Shown here one piece after another: positions 50,991 through 61,885 of a stretch of 64,000 nucleotides of DNA (positions are counted from its first letter, which is position 1; every line of letters starts with the position of its first letter). The notes under the pieces were generated by a model that saw nothing but the letters and a program-made list of their open reading frames with translations, was not told the DNA's origin and did not search any database. The translations under genes and the position numbers were made by a program. The DNA is from JAEZBP01 sp963832725. GTDB taxonomy: Bacteria; Myxococcota_A; Polyangia; Polyangiales; Sandaracinaceae. The stretch is from assembly GCA_963832725.1 (NCBI GenBank), contig CAWHVG010000002.1:868001-932000 (forward strand), read 5' to 3'.

Positions 50991-51469
50991 AGGGCCGCCT
51001 CCTCGCGCTGGCGGCGCTCTTTCTGAGCGGCTGCATCACCGACCACGTCATTCACCTCGAGCTGCACCCGCCGCGTGCGCCCGACGGCGGCCCCGACGTG
51101 CCGCCCGAGGTGGCCTCCTACGAGCTGCGGCTCTACCGGCTGGCCGATACCGAGGCGTGCCCCGACGCGACCATGGTCGCCACCGCCGCTCGCTACGCCC
51201 AGCTCGCCCAGGCCCAGTCGTTCGATCGGGCCAGCGGGATGGGCGACGCCATCGGTGAGATCCCGTCCGGCCGCTACGCCGTCGCTGCGCTGGCGCGCGC
51301 CGCCGACTGCGGCGTGGTCCTCTTCGGGTGCAGTGAGCTCGCCGTCGGCGTGGCGGCTCCGAGCACGGTCGTCGTCGCGCTCGCCCCGGTCTCGCTGCCC
51401 GCGGATTGTGGCCCGTGCCGAACATGCTCCTCCGGCGCGTGCGATCCCGTCGCGTCCATCTGCCGGTGA
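50987..51469 (+). CDS. Small exported lipoprotein
   Basis: A 160-aa lipoprotein: ATG 50987, signal peptide GRLLALAALFLSGC with lipobox LSGC, then CITDHVIHLELHPP. The body is Asp/Pro/Ala-rich with paired Cys (DTEACPDATM, AADCGVVLFGCSEL, DCGPCRTCSSGACDPVASIC). Likely an outer-membrane or surface lipoprotein of unknown role, co-transcribed with the two genes upstream (overlap ATGA after correction). Confidence 0.75.
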   Translation: MKGRLLALAALFLSGCITDHVIHLELHPPRAPDGGPDVPPEVASYELRLYRLADTEACPDATMVATAARYAQLAQAQSFDRASGMGDAIGEIPSGRYAVAALARAADCGVVLFGCSELAVGVAAPSTVVVALAPVSLPADCGPCRTCSSGACDPVASICR

Positions 51470-51730
51470 ACATGAAGAGCGCGCCAGCTGCGCGCGATGA
51501 CCGTCGGCACGCTGCTCGTGAGCCACTTCGAAGCCACCGCACCCTGAGACGGTCCGCCCCTGTTCGGTGCGCGTTGGAGCGGGCGCGCTGGGGCTCGCTG
51601 CGCCGAGCGAGGCGAAAGGGCGCGCGCTCGGATCCCGAAAAGTTCCGGTGGTTTCCATCACTTGGAACGCGCCGCGAGGTGATCACCTCTGGGCGTGGGC
51701 GGGAGATGCCGAACACGAGAGGAACGAGCG

Positions 51731-51967
51731 ATGGCAGATCTCAAACACAAGACGCTGGAGCGCCTCGAGGATTGGGAGCACAAGCTCGCGCTGGCGCTCG
51801 AGGTCACACACATCGAGGCGGAGCGTCAGCGCCTGCAGCGGCAGTTGGCGGACTTGTCCACCGCGCGCGATCAGATCGACCACCTCGGCCCCGATCAGCT
51901 TCGCGCGGTGTACGAGCGGCTCGGACGGGATCCGAACGACTGGATCCTGCACAGGAAGGCGTCCTGA
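51731..51967 (+). CDS. Small coiled-coil hypothetical protein
   Basis: A 78-aa basic/acidic protein without a signal peptide: MADLKHKTLERLEDWEHKLA, then EVTHIEAERQRLQRQLADLS and RAVYERLGRDPNDWILHRKA. The middle is heptad-like and probably forms a helical hairpin or coiled coil. ATG 51731 has a GAGAGGAA ribosome site eight bases upstream. No family recognised. Confidence 0.7.
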   Translation: MADLKHKTLERLEDWEHKLALALEVTHIEAERQRLQRQLADLSTARDQIDHLGPDQLRAVYERLGRDPNDWILHRKAS

Positions 51968-51975
51968 ACGCTGGC

Positions 51976-52968
51976 TCAGCGGTGGCGTCGGCGGGAGCGT
52001 GCAGGCGCGTCGGCGGGCGCGTCGGCTTCACCGGCGTCGCTCGGGCTCGCTTCGGTCTCGCCGGGGTCGTCGTCGGAGGTCTCCGATTGCGGTTCCACGG
52101 GCTCGCGCACCCGGACCATCGAAGTCCAGGTGACGCCGCCGTCGTCGAGGAGCACTTGGAGAGCGTTGCCCAGGCGGGTCTGCACGTGTCCTCGCACCCA
52201 GTCGGGCGGCTCCCACGAGCGGCGCACGTGCACCACGCTCCCCTCGGTGATGTCGTCGCCGATGAAGGTCCCGTTGATGGCCACTCCGCTCTCGCCGTCG
52301 AAGTAGACGACGAAGGCGCGCCGGTCCCCTCCGAGCGCGGTGACCGTGGCCGGAAAGCGCAGACCCTGCAGCTCGTAGTTCACCATCACCACGGAGCCGA
52401 CGTCGCCCGATTCGCTCGCTTCGGGCTGCGCGGGCTCGTCTCCGCGGGCCGGCACGTGCTCTTGGCCCTCCTGGAAGCGAATGTGGGAGAGTGTGGTCCA
52501 GCGCTGGTCGCCGTTGGCCAGGCGGACGTAGACCGCCTCGCCGAGGCGGCTCACGACGGTCGCCGTCTGGAACTCGGCCCCGAAAGTCGGCCGGACGTGG
52601 ATTGACGCCCCTTCGCGCAGGGAGTCGGGGAGCAGCCCCGCGGCCGGAAGCCACTCGGAGGCGCCGTCCGTGTAGAGCACGCGGTGCATCTCGCCCCGTC
52701 GCTCGACCACCACGCCGTGGAAGTAGAAGCCGGTGTCGTGAAAATTGCCCCACACCTGCGTGCCCACCGCGACGGGCTCGGGGGGCTCTTCCGGAGGGGC
52801 CTCTTCGGTGGGCGCCGCGCGATGAGCGCCGTGATTCGCGCCCACGTCCGCCGGCAGCGTCGGCCCGTCGTGCCCACCCATGCCCAACATCCCGCCGGCG
52901 CCGCAGCCCGACCCCCCGATCACGAGGAACGGGAGCGCGAGGACGGCGGCGATGCTCGGGACACGCAT
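51976..52968 (-). CDS. Lipoprotein with four SH3/Tudor-like repeats
   Basis: A 330-aa lipoprotein: ATG 52968, signal peptide SIAAVLALPFLVIGGSGC with lipobox, then a Gly-rich mature start. Four beta-rich units follow, each with an aromatic or W near a turn: VWGNFHDTGFYFHGVVVERR, VRPTFGAEFQTATVVSRLGE, VMVNYELQGLRFPATVTALG and VRRSWEPPDWVRGHVQTRLG. The pattern (variable strand, then WLPAAGLLPDS or WTTLSHIRF) is that of Tudor/Agenet-type SH3 barrels. It ends in an Asp/Glu/Ala/Arg tail. No catalytic motif; probably a surface binding protein. ATG 53004 is a possible longer start. Confidence 0.75.
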   Translation of the reverse strand: MRVPSIAAVLALPFLVIGGSGCGAGGMLGMGGHDGPTLPADVGANHGAHRAAPTEEAPPEEPPEPVAVGTQVWGNFHDTGFYFHGVVVERRGEMHRVLYTDGASEWLPAAGLLPDSLREGASIHVRPTFGAEFQTATVVSRLGEAVYVRLANGDQRWTTLSHIRFQEGQEHVPARGDEPAQPEASESGDVGSVVMVNYELQGLRFPATVTALGGDRRAFVVYFDGESGVAINGTFIGDDITEGSVVHVRRSWEPPDWVRGHVQTRLGNALQVLLDDGGVTWTSMVRVREPVEPQSETSDDDPGETEASPSDAGEADAPADAPARSRRRHR

Positions 52969-53150
52969 GGACCGGATTGAAACACGGCTGGCGCGTCGAT
53001 TCATCGTAGAGCGCCGGAATTCACAGGGATTCGGTTGATCCACCGGTCGACCGCGCCAAATGATGCGCGAGCGGGCTCCGAGCGCTCGCGCGAAAGCCCG
53101 GCCGGGTGGTCCCGCTCCTCGTCGGAGGCCGGACCTCGTCGAGTCGGAGA

Positions 53151-53567
53151 TCAGTGCTCGACGATGGCGAGGCGGGCATGCGCCCACTCGATCGCGCGCT
53201 CAATCTCCTCGTGCTCGACGGCGGAGTACTCGGAATCGAGCTTGCTCAAGCGCGACTCGGCGTCGGCGAGCTCCTCACGGACCTCGTCCGCGTTCACGTC
53301 TTCGGGCCGCGCGAAGCAGTCCGTCAACAGGAGCACCCGGTTGGGCCCGGCCTCGACGAAGCCCGGCCCGACGGCGGCCAGCAGATCGCGGCCGCCCTCC
53401 CGGTACTTGAGCACGCCCGCGCGCAACGACGCGAGCAGCGGCAGGTGGCCCGGGAATACCCCGAACTCACCGGTGACGCTCGGCGCCGCGATCGACTCGC
53501 ACTGGGTGGCGAGCGCGAGGCCGACCGGCGTGGCCACCTCGAGGGAGAGGACTTCCGCGTCGGCCAT
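53151..53567 (-). CDS. atpC: ATP synthase F1 subunit epsilon
   Basis: A 138-aa epsilon subunit of F1F0 ATP synthase, which couples rotation to regulation of hydrolysis. It begins MADAEVLSLEVATPVGLALA. The beta-sandwich contains SVTGEFGVFPGHLPLLASLR and AAVGPGFVEAGPNRVLLLTD. A C-terminal helical part follows (LADAESRLSKLDSEYSAVEH). Usual length. It starts one base after the atpD stop, so the two are co-transcribed; atpD-atpC is the standard 3' end of the operon. Confidence 0.95.
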   Translation of the reverse strand: MADAEVLSLEVATPVGLALATQCESIAAPSVTGEFGVFPGHLPLLASLRAGVLKYREGGRDLLAAVGPGFVEAGPNRVLLLTDCFARPEDVNADEVREELADAESRLSKLDSEYSAVEHEEIERAIEWAHARLAIVEH

Positions 53568-53568
53568 C

Positions 53569-55008
<1,440 letters not shown>

Positions 55009-55215
55009 GCTTCTCCCTCTTGAATCCGAAGGGGTGCTTGGAAAACCCTCGAGAGGCCCGACCACCGTCGGGGGGCGCTCTCTGGCGCGCGCCGTCTAGC
55101 ACGCGCCCCCGACGGGGTCAAAGGGCTCCGAAGGCGGCGTCCCGGGCCAACCGTTCTCATGGGGTCGGTGCCACCTTCGGAACAGGGTGGCGGTGGAGAC
55201 GTCTCGGGCGATGGT

Positions 55216-56322
55216 TCAGCGGACGCAGCGGACCGCGGCCATCGAGATCGGGTCGGAGTACGGTACGCCGCCCTCCGAGAACGCCACGAACCAGGGCCGC
55301 AAGGAATTGGCATCGGTCGAAGCCGACCAAAAATAGTTTGCCCCCGACGGAAAACCAAACGATGCCGTGTCGATCGCAGGGTTACTCGCGGTCGTGTCGA
55401 CGATGCTGAGCAGCTCGTTGCGGCTGGGAACGCGCCAGTCGCCGAATGCGCCGAGCGAAAGCCCTGCGCAGTGGGTATCGGCATCGGCTGCACTGTACTC
55501 TGTGGTGCTCGGGTTTCGCTCCCAAGTGAGCCCCGTGCCGTTGTCGGTCACGGTGTCCGTGTCGGTCGTGAACGACGGAGGCGTCCGCGGGTGCGGATCA
55601 CGAACGCAACGCACTTGATGCTCCGACAGAATATCGTCCGTGTTCGGGTCGCTGTAGATGAAGCTCAGGACCCATGCGTGGCTGGACAGACTGACGGACA
55701 CCGTCGAGGTCCAGAAGAGATCCGAGGGCGTGGAGGGGAACGCCGTTGCGTCGATCGAAGGGTCCGCCGTCGTCAGATCGGTGATGGAGAGCAGCTCGAT
55801 CATGGAAGGCAGCCGCCAGTCGTCGCATCCGGCCAGGCTCAAGTCTCGGCAGTAGGCGATCGCGTCGCTTTGCGTCAGGGACGCGGGGGACGTTCCGCGC
55901 TGCCAGATCAACTCGGTGACGTCGTCGACCACGGTAGGCCCGCTGACCGTCAGACTCTGCGTCGTGGACAGACCCAGGGGTGACTCCGTGGGCATGGGCC
56001 ATCGAGCTCTGTCCGACCCGCCGTTGTCGCTTCCGAGACAGACGAGGGGCCCCGAGTCGGGAGCTCCGGCATCGCGCGGCACGAACGCATCGACGCCGCC
56101 GTCGGCGACGACCACGGCGGCGTCCAACCCTCCGTCCGACCGCCCGGCGTCGGTCCCCGCATCGGGCGTCGAAGCGTCCATTCCGCCATGCGCGCTTCCG
56201 TCCTTCGGCGCTTGTCCACCGTCTCCCTCGCTGAACCGGATGTCGCTCAGGTCGGGCAGCGCGGAGCATCCGGTTGCGAGGGCGACGGACACGCACGCTG
56301 CGAGATATCGCTGCCGCAGCAT
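55216..56322 (-). CDS. Lipoprotein with two DUF1566 domains
   Basis: A 368-aa lipoprotein: ATG 56322, signal peptide RYLAACVSVALATGC with lipobox, then an Asp/Ala/Gly-rich linker (DASTPDAGTDAGRSDGGLDA). Two copies of the DUF1566/Lcl C-terminal module: first ELIWQRGTSPASLTQSDAIA, CDDWRLPSMIELLSITDL and FWTSTVS; second LTWERNPSTTEYSAADADTH, FGDWRVPSRNELLSIVDT and YFWSAST. Each ends with a Cys (VRCVRD, VRCVR). Such domains are common in surface proteins; function unknown. Its start lies inside the 3' end of the TPR gene. Confidence 0.82.
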   Translation of the reverse strand: MLRQRYLAACVSVALATGCSALPDLSDIRFSEGDGGQAPKDGSAHGGMDASTPDAGTDAGRSDGGLDAAVVVADGGVDAFVPRDAGAPDSGPLVCLGSDNGGSDRARWPMPTESPLGLSTTQSLTVSGPTVVDDVTELIWQRGTSPASLTQSDAIAYCRDLSLAGCDDWRLPSMIELLSITDLTTADPSIDATAFPSTPSDLFWTSTVSVSLSSHAWVLSFIYSDPNTDDILSEHQVRCVRDPHPRTPPSFTTDTDTVTDNGTGLTWERNPSTTEYSAADADTHCAGLSLGAFGDWRVPSRNELLSIVDTTASNPAIDTASFGFPSGANYFWSASTDANSLRPWFVAFSEGGVPYSDPISMAAVRCVR

Positions 56323-57092
56323 GAGAACGTTCCTCGTGCGAACAAGCTCCCGGGACCGAATCCGACCGCAACCGTGGGATCATCGGTCCCGCCACTCGAG
56401 TTGCCGGTCGGAAGGACGAACGTCAACACCAACCCCAGCGCTGCCAGCACGGCGCCCGAGACCCACAGGATGTCCGTTGTCAGAGCGAGGGTGCCGACTC
56501 GGTCGACGTCGGTGCGGCGCGACTCGGGGCATACGCCGTCAGCGCACTGCTTCCTGATCGACGAATAGGCCGAAGCCGCAACCGCGCCGGTGATCGCCGC
56601 AGCGACCAAAGCTGCCGCACCGACGCCTGCCACGATGGGGCCGATCGGGGAAATAGCGCCGTCATCGTCCCCTGTGGTCGCGCTGCTCGGAGCGCGCCGA
56701 GCGTCCCGTTGCTCCGTCGTTTCGCCGCTGTGCGACAGCGACTCGCGAGTCTCGATCTCGCGCAGCATCGTCTCTGCCCGGGGTCGCAGGTCGTCCTCGG
56801 ATCCCGCGGAGGCGATGTAGCGTCGGAGCCACTCTCGCGCTTGGGTCCACTGCTGCGCATCGAAAAACGACTGCCCTACGTTGAACGCGATCAGATACTG
56901 CCGGGAACTTCCATCCATCAGCTCATAGGAGCGGATGAACGCGTCGGCTGCCTGCAGGAACGCCCCTTGTTGGTAGAGTTCTGTGGCTCTGTCGAACGCG
57001 TCGCGCGCGGCTTGGGAGGGCTCTTGAGCAGCAACCACGCTCGGCGTGAGCATAGCCACGAGTGTGAATAGAGCAGCCAGTCGCATCGGCAC
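56247..57092 (-). CDS. Exported TPR protein with C-terminal membrane helices
   Basis: A 281-aa protein with signal peptide RLAALFTLVAMLTPSVVAAQ (start ATG 57092 or 57086). TPR-like helices follow: AARDAFDRATELYQQGAFLQ, AFNVGQSFFDAQQWTQAREW. After a charged linker come two membrane spans, IVAGVGAAALVAAAITGAVA and DILWVSGAVLAALGLVLTFV. The family normally ends after a GxGPGSxxxRGTF motif (here GFGPGSLFARGTF), but this frame runs on for 24 residues into the DUF1566 gene. A missing stop or sequence error is possible. It overlaps the next gene's start by 76 bp. Confidence 0.72.
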   Translation of the reverse strand: MPMRLAALFTLVAMLTPSVVAAQEPSQAARDAFDRATELYQQGAFLQAADAFIRSYELMDGSSRQYLIAFNVGQSFFDAQQWTQAREWLRRYIASAGSEDDLRPRAETMLREIETRESLSHSGETTEQRDARRAPSSATTGDDDGAISPIGPIVAGVGAAALVAAAITGAVAASAYSSIRKQCADGVCPESRRTDVDRVGTLALTTDILWVSGAVLAALGLVLTFVLPTGNSSGGTDDPTVAVGFGPGSLFARGTFSCCGSDISQRACPSPSQPDAPRCPT

Positions 57093-57201
57093 CGTATCGA
57101 ACTCCGCCCGGTTGGAATCAGGTCAGGTAGCTCCGGGTGAAGGATGCCTGAACGGTGGGGGCGGGCCAAGCCCCCACCGCCGACCTTGGCCAAAACCTCG
57201 C

Positions 57202-58031
57202 TCAGCGGCCCCACTCGGGGGCCCATTCGGGGTCGATCAGGCGCTGGCCGCGCTCGAGGCTCGTGATGCGGTTCGCTTCCGTGGCGTCGAGCTCGAAGTC
57301 GAAGATGTCCAGGTTCGATACGAGATGCTCGACGCTGGACGCCTTCGGGATGGCGCAGACGTTGCGGTGCTGGGTCAGCCAGCGGAGGGCGATCTGGCTG
57401 GCCGACTTTCCGTGGCGTGCGCCGATGTCGCGCAGAACTTCGTTCTTCGGCACGCGGCCCCGCGCCAGGGGGCTGTAGGCCATCAGGCAGAGCTGGTTGC
57501 GCTCCGCGATGATTCGCATTCCGTCCTGGGCCAGGAAGGGGTGGAACTCGACCTCGTTCACGAGGATCGGCGAGATCGCCATGGCCTCCTCGAGGAGTGA
57601 GGCGGTGAAGTTGCTGACCCCGAGGTGGCGGGCGAGCCCTTCGTCCTGCAATGCCTGCATGGCTTCCAGCGTCTCGCTCAGCGGGACTCGGTCGCTCGGC
57701 CAATGGATCAGCAACAGATCCACGTGATCGAGGGCCAGGTGCTTGAGGCTCTCGTGGATGGAGCGCTTGACCCGGTCCGTGCTCAGGTTGTCGAGGCCGA
57801 GCTTGGTGGTGACCCAGAATCTCGTCGCGTTCGATTCCGAGCCGCTGCATGCCGGACAGGAGCCCGGCGCCCACCTTCGCCTCGTTGCCGTACATCTGCG
57901 CGGTGTCGATGTGGCGGTAGCCGCGAAGCAGCGCTTCTTCGACCACCTCGCGGCACGCCTCGCCCTCCAGCATCCACGTGCCGAGGCCGAATCTTCGGAA
58001 TGCTCGCGCCCTGAACCTCGACGTACTCCAT
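57202..58031 (-). CDS. Aldo/keto reductase (two apparent frameshifts)
   Basis: NADPH-dependent aldo/keto reductase of about 276 aa corrected. ATG 58031 (MEYVEVQGASIPKI) has GAGGAGG upstream. The catalytic Asp and Tyr lie in YRHIDTAQMYGNEAKVGAGL, the Lys in WVTTKLGLDN, and the His in VDLLLIHWPSDRVPL. The NADP-binding C-terminal stretch is AIPKASSVEHLVSNLDIFDF. Two insertions break the frame: GAATC 57989-57993 (restored: PKIGLGTWMLEG) and GAATC 57817-57821 (restored: RDEIWVTTKLGL). Both are GATC sites. AKR5-like (2,5-diketo-D-gluconate reductase type). Substrate unknown. Confidence 0.88.
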
Positions 58032-58241
58032 CGTGCCTCCTCGCCGGAAGAACCGGAGCCGCGCACGGGGGCCCGTGGGCCATGCGTGGCCGATCGCGAC
58101 CGGAATGATGCGAGCATCATTGGGAGCGACCGGCCTCGCAGGGGTCCACGCGCGCCCGGACACGCGACGGGAAGGTTCCTGCTCAGCGCTCTGTGTCCAC
58201 GGTTGGAGCTAACCACCGAGAGAGGGCGCCAAAGGGTCACG

Positions 58242-59216
58242 TCAACGCCCGCGCTTGCGCCGCATCCAGGGGAGGGCGTCGAGATCGACGTTGCCCCCGC
58301 TGAGCACGACGCCGATCCGCGTCAGCCCGTCCAGCCCACGCATGCGCTGCCCCAGCGCGGCCGCCACGGCGACCGCCGCGCTCGGCTCGATCACGATCTT
58401 CATCCGCTCGTAGACGATCCGCATGGCGGCGATGGTCGCGGCGTCGTCGACCAGCACGACCTCCTCCACCAGGTCCCGCACCACCGGCCAGGTCAGCTCG
58501 CCCAGCGTGGTCTTGAGCCCGTCGGCGATGGTGCGCGGCTCGTGACGCGGGATCCGCTCGCCACGAACCTTGGAGCGGAAGGCGTCGTCGGCGCCGCTCG
58601 GCTCGGCGGCGAGCACGCGGATCGCCGGCGCGTGCTCCCGGACCGCCAACGCGATGCCCGAGATCATCCCGCCGCCGCCGACCGGCGCCACGATGGCGTC
58701 CAGCGCGTCCACCTGCTCCATCAGCTCGAGCGCGATCGTTCCCTGGCCGGCGATGACGTCGGGGTGGTCGTAGGGCGGGATGAGCACGCCGCCGGTCTGC
58801 TCGACCACCCGCGATGCCGTGGCCAGCCGCGCGTCCAGCGTGGGCTCGCAGGGATGCACGGTGGCGCCGTAGCCTTCCACCGCCGCCCGCTTCACCCGCG
58901 GCGCGTCGCTCGGCATGACGATGTGGGCTGGGATGCCCCGCGCTCGAGCGGCAAGCGCCACCGCCTGCGCGTGGTTGCCACTCGAGTGGGTGACCACGCC
59001 GCGCGCCGCCGTCGCGTCGTCCAGTCGCATCACCGCGTTGGCCGCGCCGCGGGCTTTGAACGCGCCGCCTTTCTGTAGGTTTTCGCACTTGAAGAAGAGC
59101 TGGCGGCCCGCCCAGCGGTCGAGGGTCTCGCTGGTCAGCACCGGCGTGACGTGGACGTGGGGCGCGATGCGCTCTCGGGCTTCGCGTATGGCGGAGAGGT
59201 CGGCGGCGTAGCTCAC
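58242..59216 (-). CDS. PLP-dependent threonine/serine dehydratase-like enzyme
   Basis: Fold-type II PLP enzyme, 324 aa, that would deaminate threonine or serine (or racemise serine). The Schiff-base Lys lies in CENLQKGGAFKARGAANAVM. The substrate loop is THSSGNHAQAVALAARARGI, the PLP phosphate glycine loop AIVAPVGGGGMISGIALAVR, and the C-terminal SGGN cap reads GVVLSGGNVDLDAL. No ACT domain, so it is the short, non-allosteric type (TdcB- or serine-racemase-like). ATG 59216. It lies about 210 bp upstream of the aldo/keto reductase on the same strand. Confidence 0.9.
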   Translation of the reverse strand: MSYAADLSAIREARERIAPHVHVTPVLTSETLDRWAGRQLFFKCENLQKGGAFKARGAANAVMRLDDATAARGVVTHSSGNHAQAVALAARARGIPAHIVMPSDAPRVKRAAVEGYGATVHPCEPTLDARLATASRVVEQTGGVLIPPYDHPDVIAGQGTIALELMEQVDALDAIVAPVGGGGMISGIALAVREHAPAIRVLAAEPSGADDAFRSKVRGERIPRHEPRTIADGLKTTLGELTWPVVRDLVEEVVLVDDAATIAAMRIVYERMKIVIEPSAAVAVAAALGQRMRGLDGLTRIGVVLSGGNVDLDALPWMRRKRGR

Positions 59217-59410
59217 GCGCCAAAGCTACCAGCCTCGCGGCCGCGCCGCCCTCGACACGCGAGCGTGTCCCGCCGGGGACGATTTGGGCGCCGGCAGGTC
59301 GAAAGCGCGTGCTGGGCCGGTGCTCCGCGCCGCTGGCACGCCCGCTGCTGATGGGGGTCGCCATGGATGGGCCGCGAGAATCCGCGGCTCCCGTCAGGAG
59401 GTCATTCGCC

Positions 59411-60014
59411 ATGCAGAGTCACACCAAGCTCGTCCTCGGAGGGGATCACCGGCCTCGTGACCGGCGTCGCGCTGATCGCCGGCTTGGCTGCGTGCACCAG
59501 CCCGCGTGAAGCCGCTCCGGTCGCCCAGCGCGTGGAGGAGCGCCCGGTCGAGCCGCTCCCCTCGCCCAACCTCGAGCCCGAGCTGGCCACGACGGTCCGC
59601 GGCGCCGAGCCCAGCCCCGCCCAGGAAGAGCCGGCGCCCGAGGCGCCGAGCTACGAGCCGACCCTCGACACCCGCGGATCGGTTCGGGTGCGGCGCTTGG
59701 TCGTCGCGACCGGCATCCGGGACCACGAGCCGAACGGGGCAGCCGACGTCTTCCAGGTCGACGCCCAGCGGCGCATCTACGCGTTCGTCGACGCCGTCAA
59801 CGACACCGGCGAGCGCGCCGCGCTGGAGGTCACGTTCGAGCCGGAGGAAGGCGAGAGCACCGGGCACGTGGCGCTCGAGGTCCCGGCCGGCGCCCGCCGC
59901 TGGCGGACCTGGGCCTACACCCGGCACGTCTACACGCCCGGTCGCTGGCTCGCCGTCGTGCGCGCGCCCGACGGACAGGTGATCGCCAGCCGTCCCTTCG
60001 ACGTGGAGGAGTGA
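59411..60014 (+). CDS. DUF2914-domain lipoprotein (one apparent frameshift)
   Basis: About 200 aa corrected. ATG 59411 (MQSHTKLVLGG). The lipoprotein signal ITGLVTGVALIAGLAAC follows only if one G is removed from the run near 59431-59434 (as given, the frame shifts between LVLGG and ITGLV). The mature part has a Pro/Glu/Ala-rich linker. The DUF2914 module shows VATGIRDHEPNGAADVFQVD, IYAFVDAVNDTGERAALEVT, WRTWAYTRHVYTPGRWLAVV and the final RPFDVEE. This domain is found in bacterial envelope proteins; function unknown. Confidence 0.75.
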
Positions 60015-60394
60015 CGCCGCGCCTTCCGCGCGAACTACACGGCGCGCCCGTCTCGCTCTTCGCGCGGCGGGCGCTCGTGTGTCTCGACCGGCCGCTCCTC
60101 GAGTGGAGGAAGGACACCGTGGCTTCCGCGTGCACGCGTCAGGTCGCGCTTGCGACGGGTCCTGGCGCGTGTCGACCCCATATACCCAGCCAAGAGCCGA
60201 CCCTCGGCGCACGCGGACCGATTCGGAGGCAGTGCTTCGAGGCATCCGCGACCACGGGCCGACCGGACGTCCGCTCACGAGTCCAGCCTGAGCAGGCCGC
60301 GGTGCGCTCGGCGTCGCCGCCGTTCGATGGGCCCACATCGACCGGGATGGGCCATCGCGCCAAGCCGCGTTCCCGCTATCCTCCGGCGCCGTCG
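60015..60394. other. Intergenic stretch upstream of the membrane protein gene
   Basis: About 380 bp with no supported gene. Frames are Arg/Ser-rich and without motifs. It must contain the promoter of the polytopic membrane protein gene; no box or hairpin stood out. Confidence 0.35.
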
Positions 60395-61816
60395 ATGACC
60401 GCGAACCGCTCGAATCGAAAGGTGAGGCCCGCCGCCCGAGCCGGGCTCCTCGTGCTCGCGCTGGGCCTGCTGACCACCCGCGGCCTCGACAGCGCCGATG
60501 CGGCCGTGCACCTGGACACCGCGCTCTCCCTGGTCGAGCGACACGACGCGGTCCTCACCCTCGACCCCGGCCCGATCTGGGTCCCGACGCGCGCGCTGGC
60601 CGGCGGTCTCTTGTACGAGGGGGACGATGGCCTCCGCTCGGCCTCCGCGCCCGGGCTCGCGTGGTTGGCGCTGCCGGCGGTGGCGCTCGCGGACCTCTTT
60701 ACGCCCGAGCCGCGACCGCGCTTCGACGCGCTCTTCGCCGGCGGGGCGCCGCGCGCGGTGGTCGCCCCACTGCAACACGACCCTCGCGTCATCGCGTTCG
60801 TGCTCCTCGGCCCGCTCTCGGCCGCGCTGGCCGCCGCGTTTCTCGTCCTGACCGCCCGCGCGCTCGGGCTCTCCCGGCCCGCGACCATCCTCGCCGTGGC
60901 CGCGCTCGCGCTCGGCTCGCCCTTCTTCGCCTACGCAGGCACGTCCTGGACCCAGCTCCCGACCGCCGCTGCTCTCGCCTACCTGCTCTACCGACTGAGC
61001 GCCCGGGAGGCGCGACCCGACTCCGGCGTCGCTGGCATCGGCGTCGCCGCGGCCGTCGCCATCCTCGTCCGCCCCGACCACCTGCTCTTCGTCGTCGTCG
61101 CCGTCGCGGTTCTGTACCGCATCGACCGTGGCTGGCGCCGCTCTCCGAGCCGCTCCCTGGCGCGCGTGCTGCCGCTCGTCGCGCTGGCCTGCGGCGCGCT
61201 CTCGCTCTGGGGTCTGCCCGCCAACGGCGGCGGCTGGTCGCTCGCCGAGGTGCCCGCTGGCCTCGTCGGTCTGCTCTTCAGCCCGCGGACGGGACTCCTC
61301 TTCTACGCGCCCTTCGTGGTCCTGTTGCCGCTCGGCCTCACCCGCCTGCCTCGCCCGATCGCGTGGCTGATCGTCGGCTGGCTCCTCGCGGCGATCCTGG
61401 TCTACGCGGGCTGGTTCGATTGGGGCGCCTCCCTCGCCTACGGCCCTCGCTTCTTCGTGCCGCTCTTGCCGGCGCTGGCGCTCGCGTTCGGGGCGGCGGT
61501 GGACGCGCTGCCGGAGCGTCGCCGCGCCTGGGCTTGGCTGCCGGTCGTGCTCGGCTTCGCGGTCGAGCTGCCGGGCGCGCTCCTCATCCACGCCCGCATC
61601 CCCGAGCCCGAGCGCATGCTGCACCCCACGTTCACCAGCGCGTGGTCGACCCTCCTCGGCCCGGGCGCGGTCGGCCCGCTCGGCGTCGACTGTGTGTCCA
61701 CCTACGTCCTCGCCTACCCGATCGTGGCGGCGCTGGCCGCCCTGGCCGGCGCCTGGCTCTCCCGCCCGAGCCGCGTGCGCCCGTCGGCGTCACGTCCCAA
61801 TCGGTCCGGCGCGTGA
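60395..61816 (+). CDS. Polytopic membrane protein, GT-C glycosyltransferase-like
   Basis: A 473-aa inner-membrane protein with about 10-12 spans, for example VIAFVLLGPLSAALAAAFLV, HLLFVVVAVAVLYRI and LIVGWLLAAILVYAGWFDWG. An acidic loop sits near the N-terminus after the first span (SADAAVHLDTALSLVERHDA), as in GT-C enzymes that use polyprenyl-phosphate sugars, and FSPRTGLLFYAPFVVLLPLG and LAYGPRFFVPLLPALALAFG are typical later motifs. ATG 60395 (MTANRSNRKVRPAARAG). The donor and acceptor are unknown. Confidence 0.72.
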   Translation: MTANRSNRKVRPAARAGLLVLALGLLTTRGLDSADAAVHLDTALSLVERHDAVLTLDPGPIWVPTRALAGGLLYEGDDGLRSASAPGLAWLALPAVALADLFTPEPRPRFDALFAGGAPRAVVAPLQHDPRVIAFVLLGPLSAALAAAFLVLTARALGLSRPATILAVAALALGSPFFAYAGTSWTQLPTAAALAYLLYRLSAREARPDSGVAGIGVAAAVAILVRPDHLLFVVVAVAVLYRIDRGWRRSPSRSLARVLPLVALACGALSLWGLPANGGGWSLAEVPAGLVGLLFSPRTGLLFYAPFVVLLPLGLTRLPRPIAWLIVGWLLAAILVYAGWFDWGASLAYGPRFFVPLLPALALAFGAAVDALPERRRAWAWLPVVLGFAVELPGALLIHARIPEPERMLHPTFTSAWSTLLGPGAVGPLGVDCVSTYVLAYPIVAALAALAGAWLSRPSRVRPSASRPNRSGA

Positions 61817-61885
61817 GCGCGCGCCGAGCGCAAGCCGCTGGCGTCTGCCGCGCCGCATGCTCTACCGTCACTCTCGGAGGTGCCG

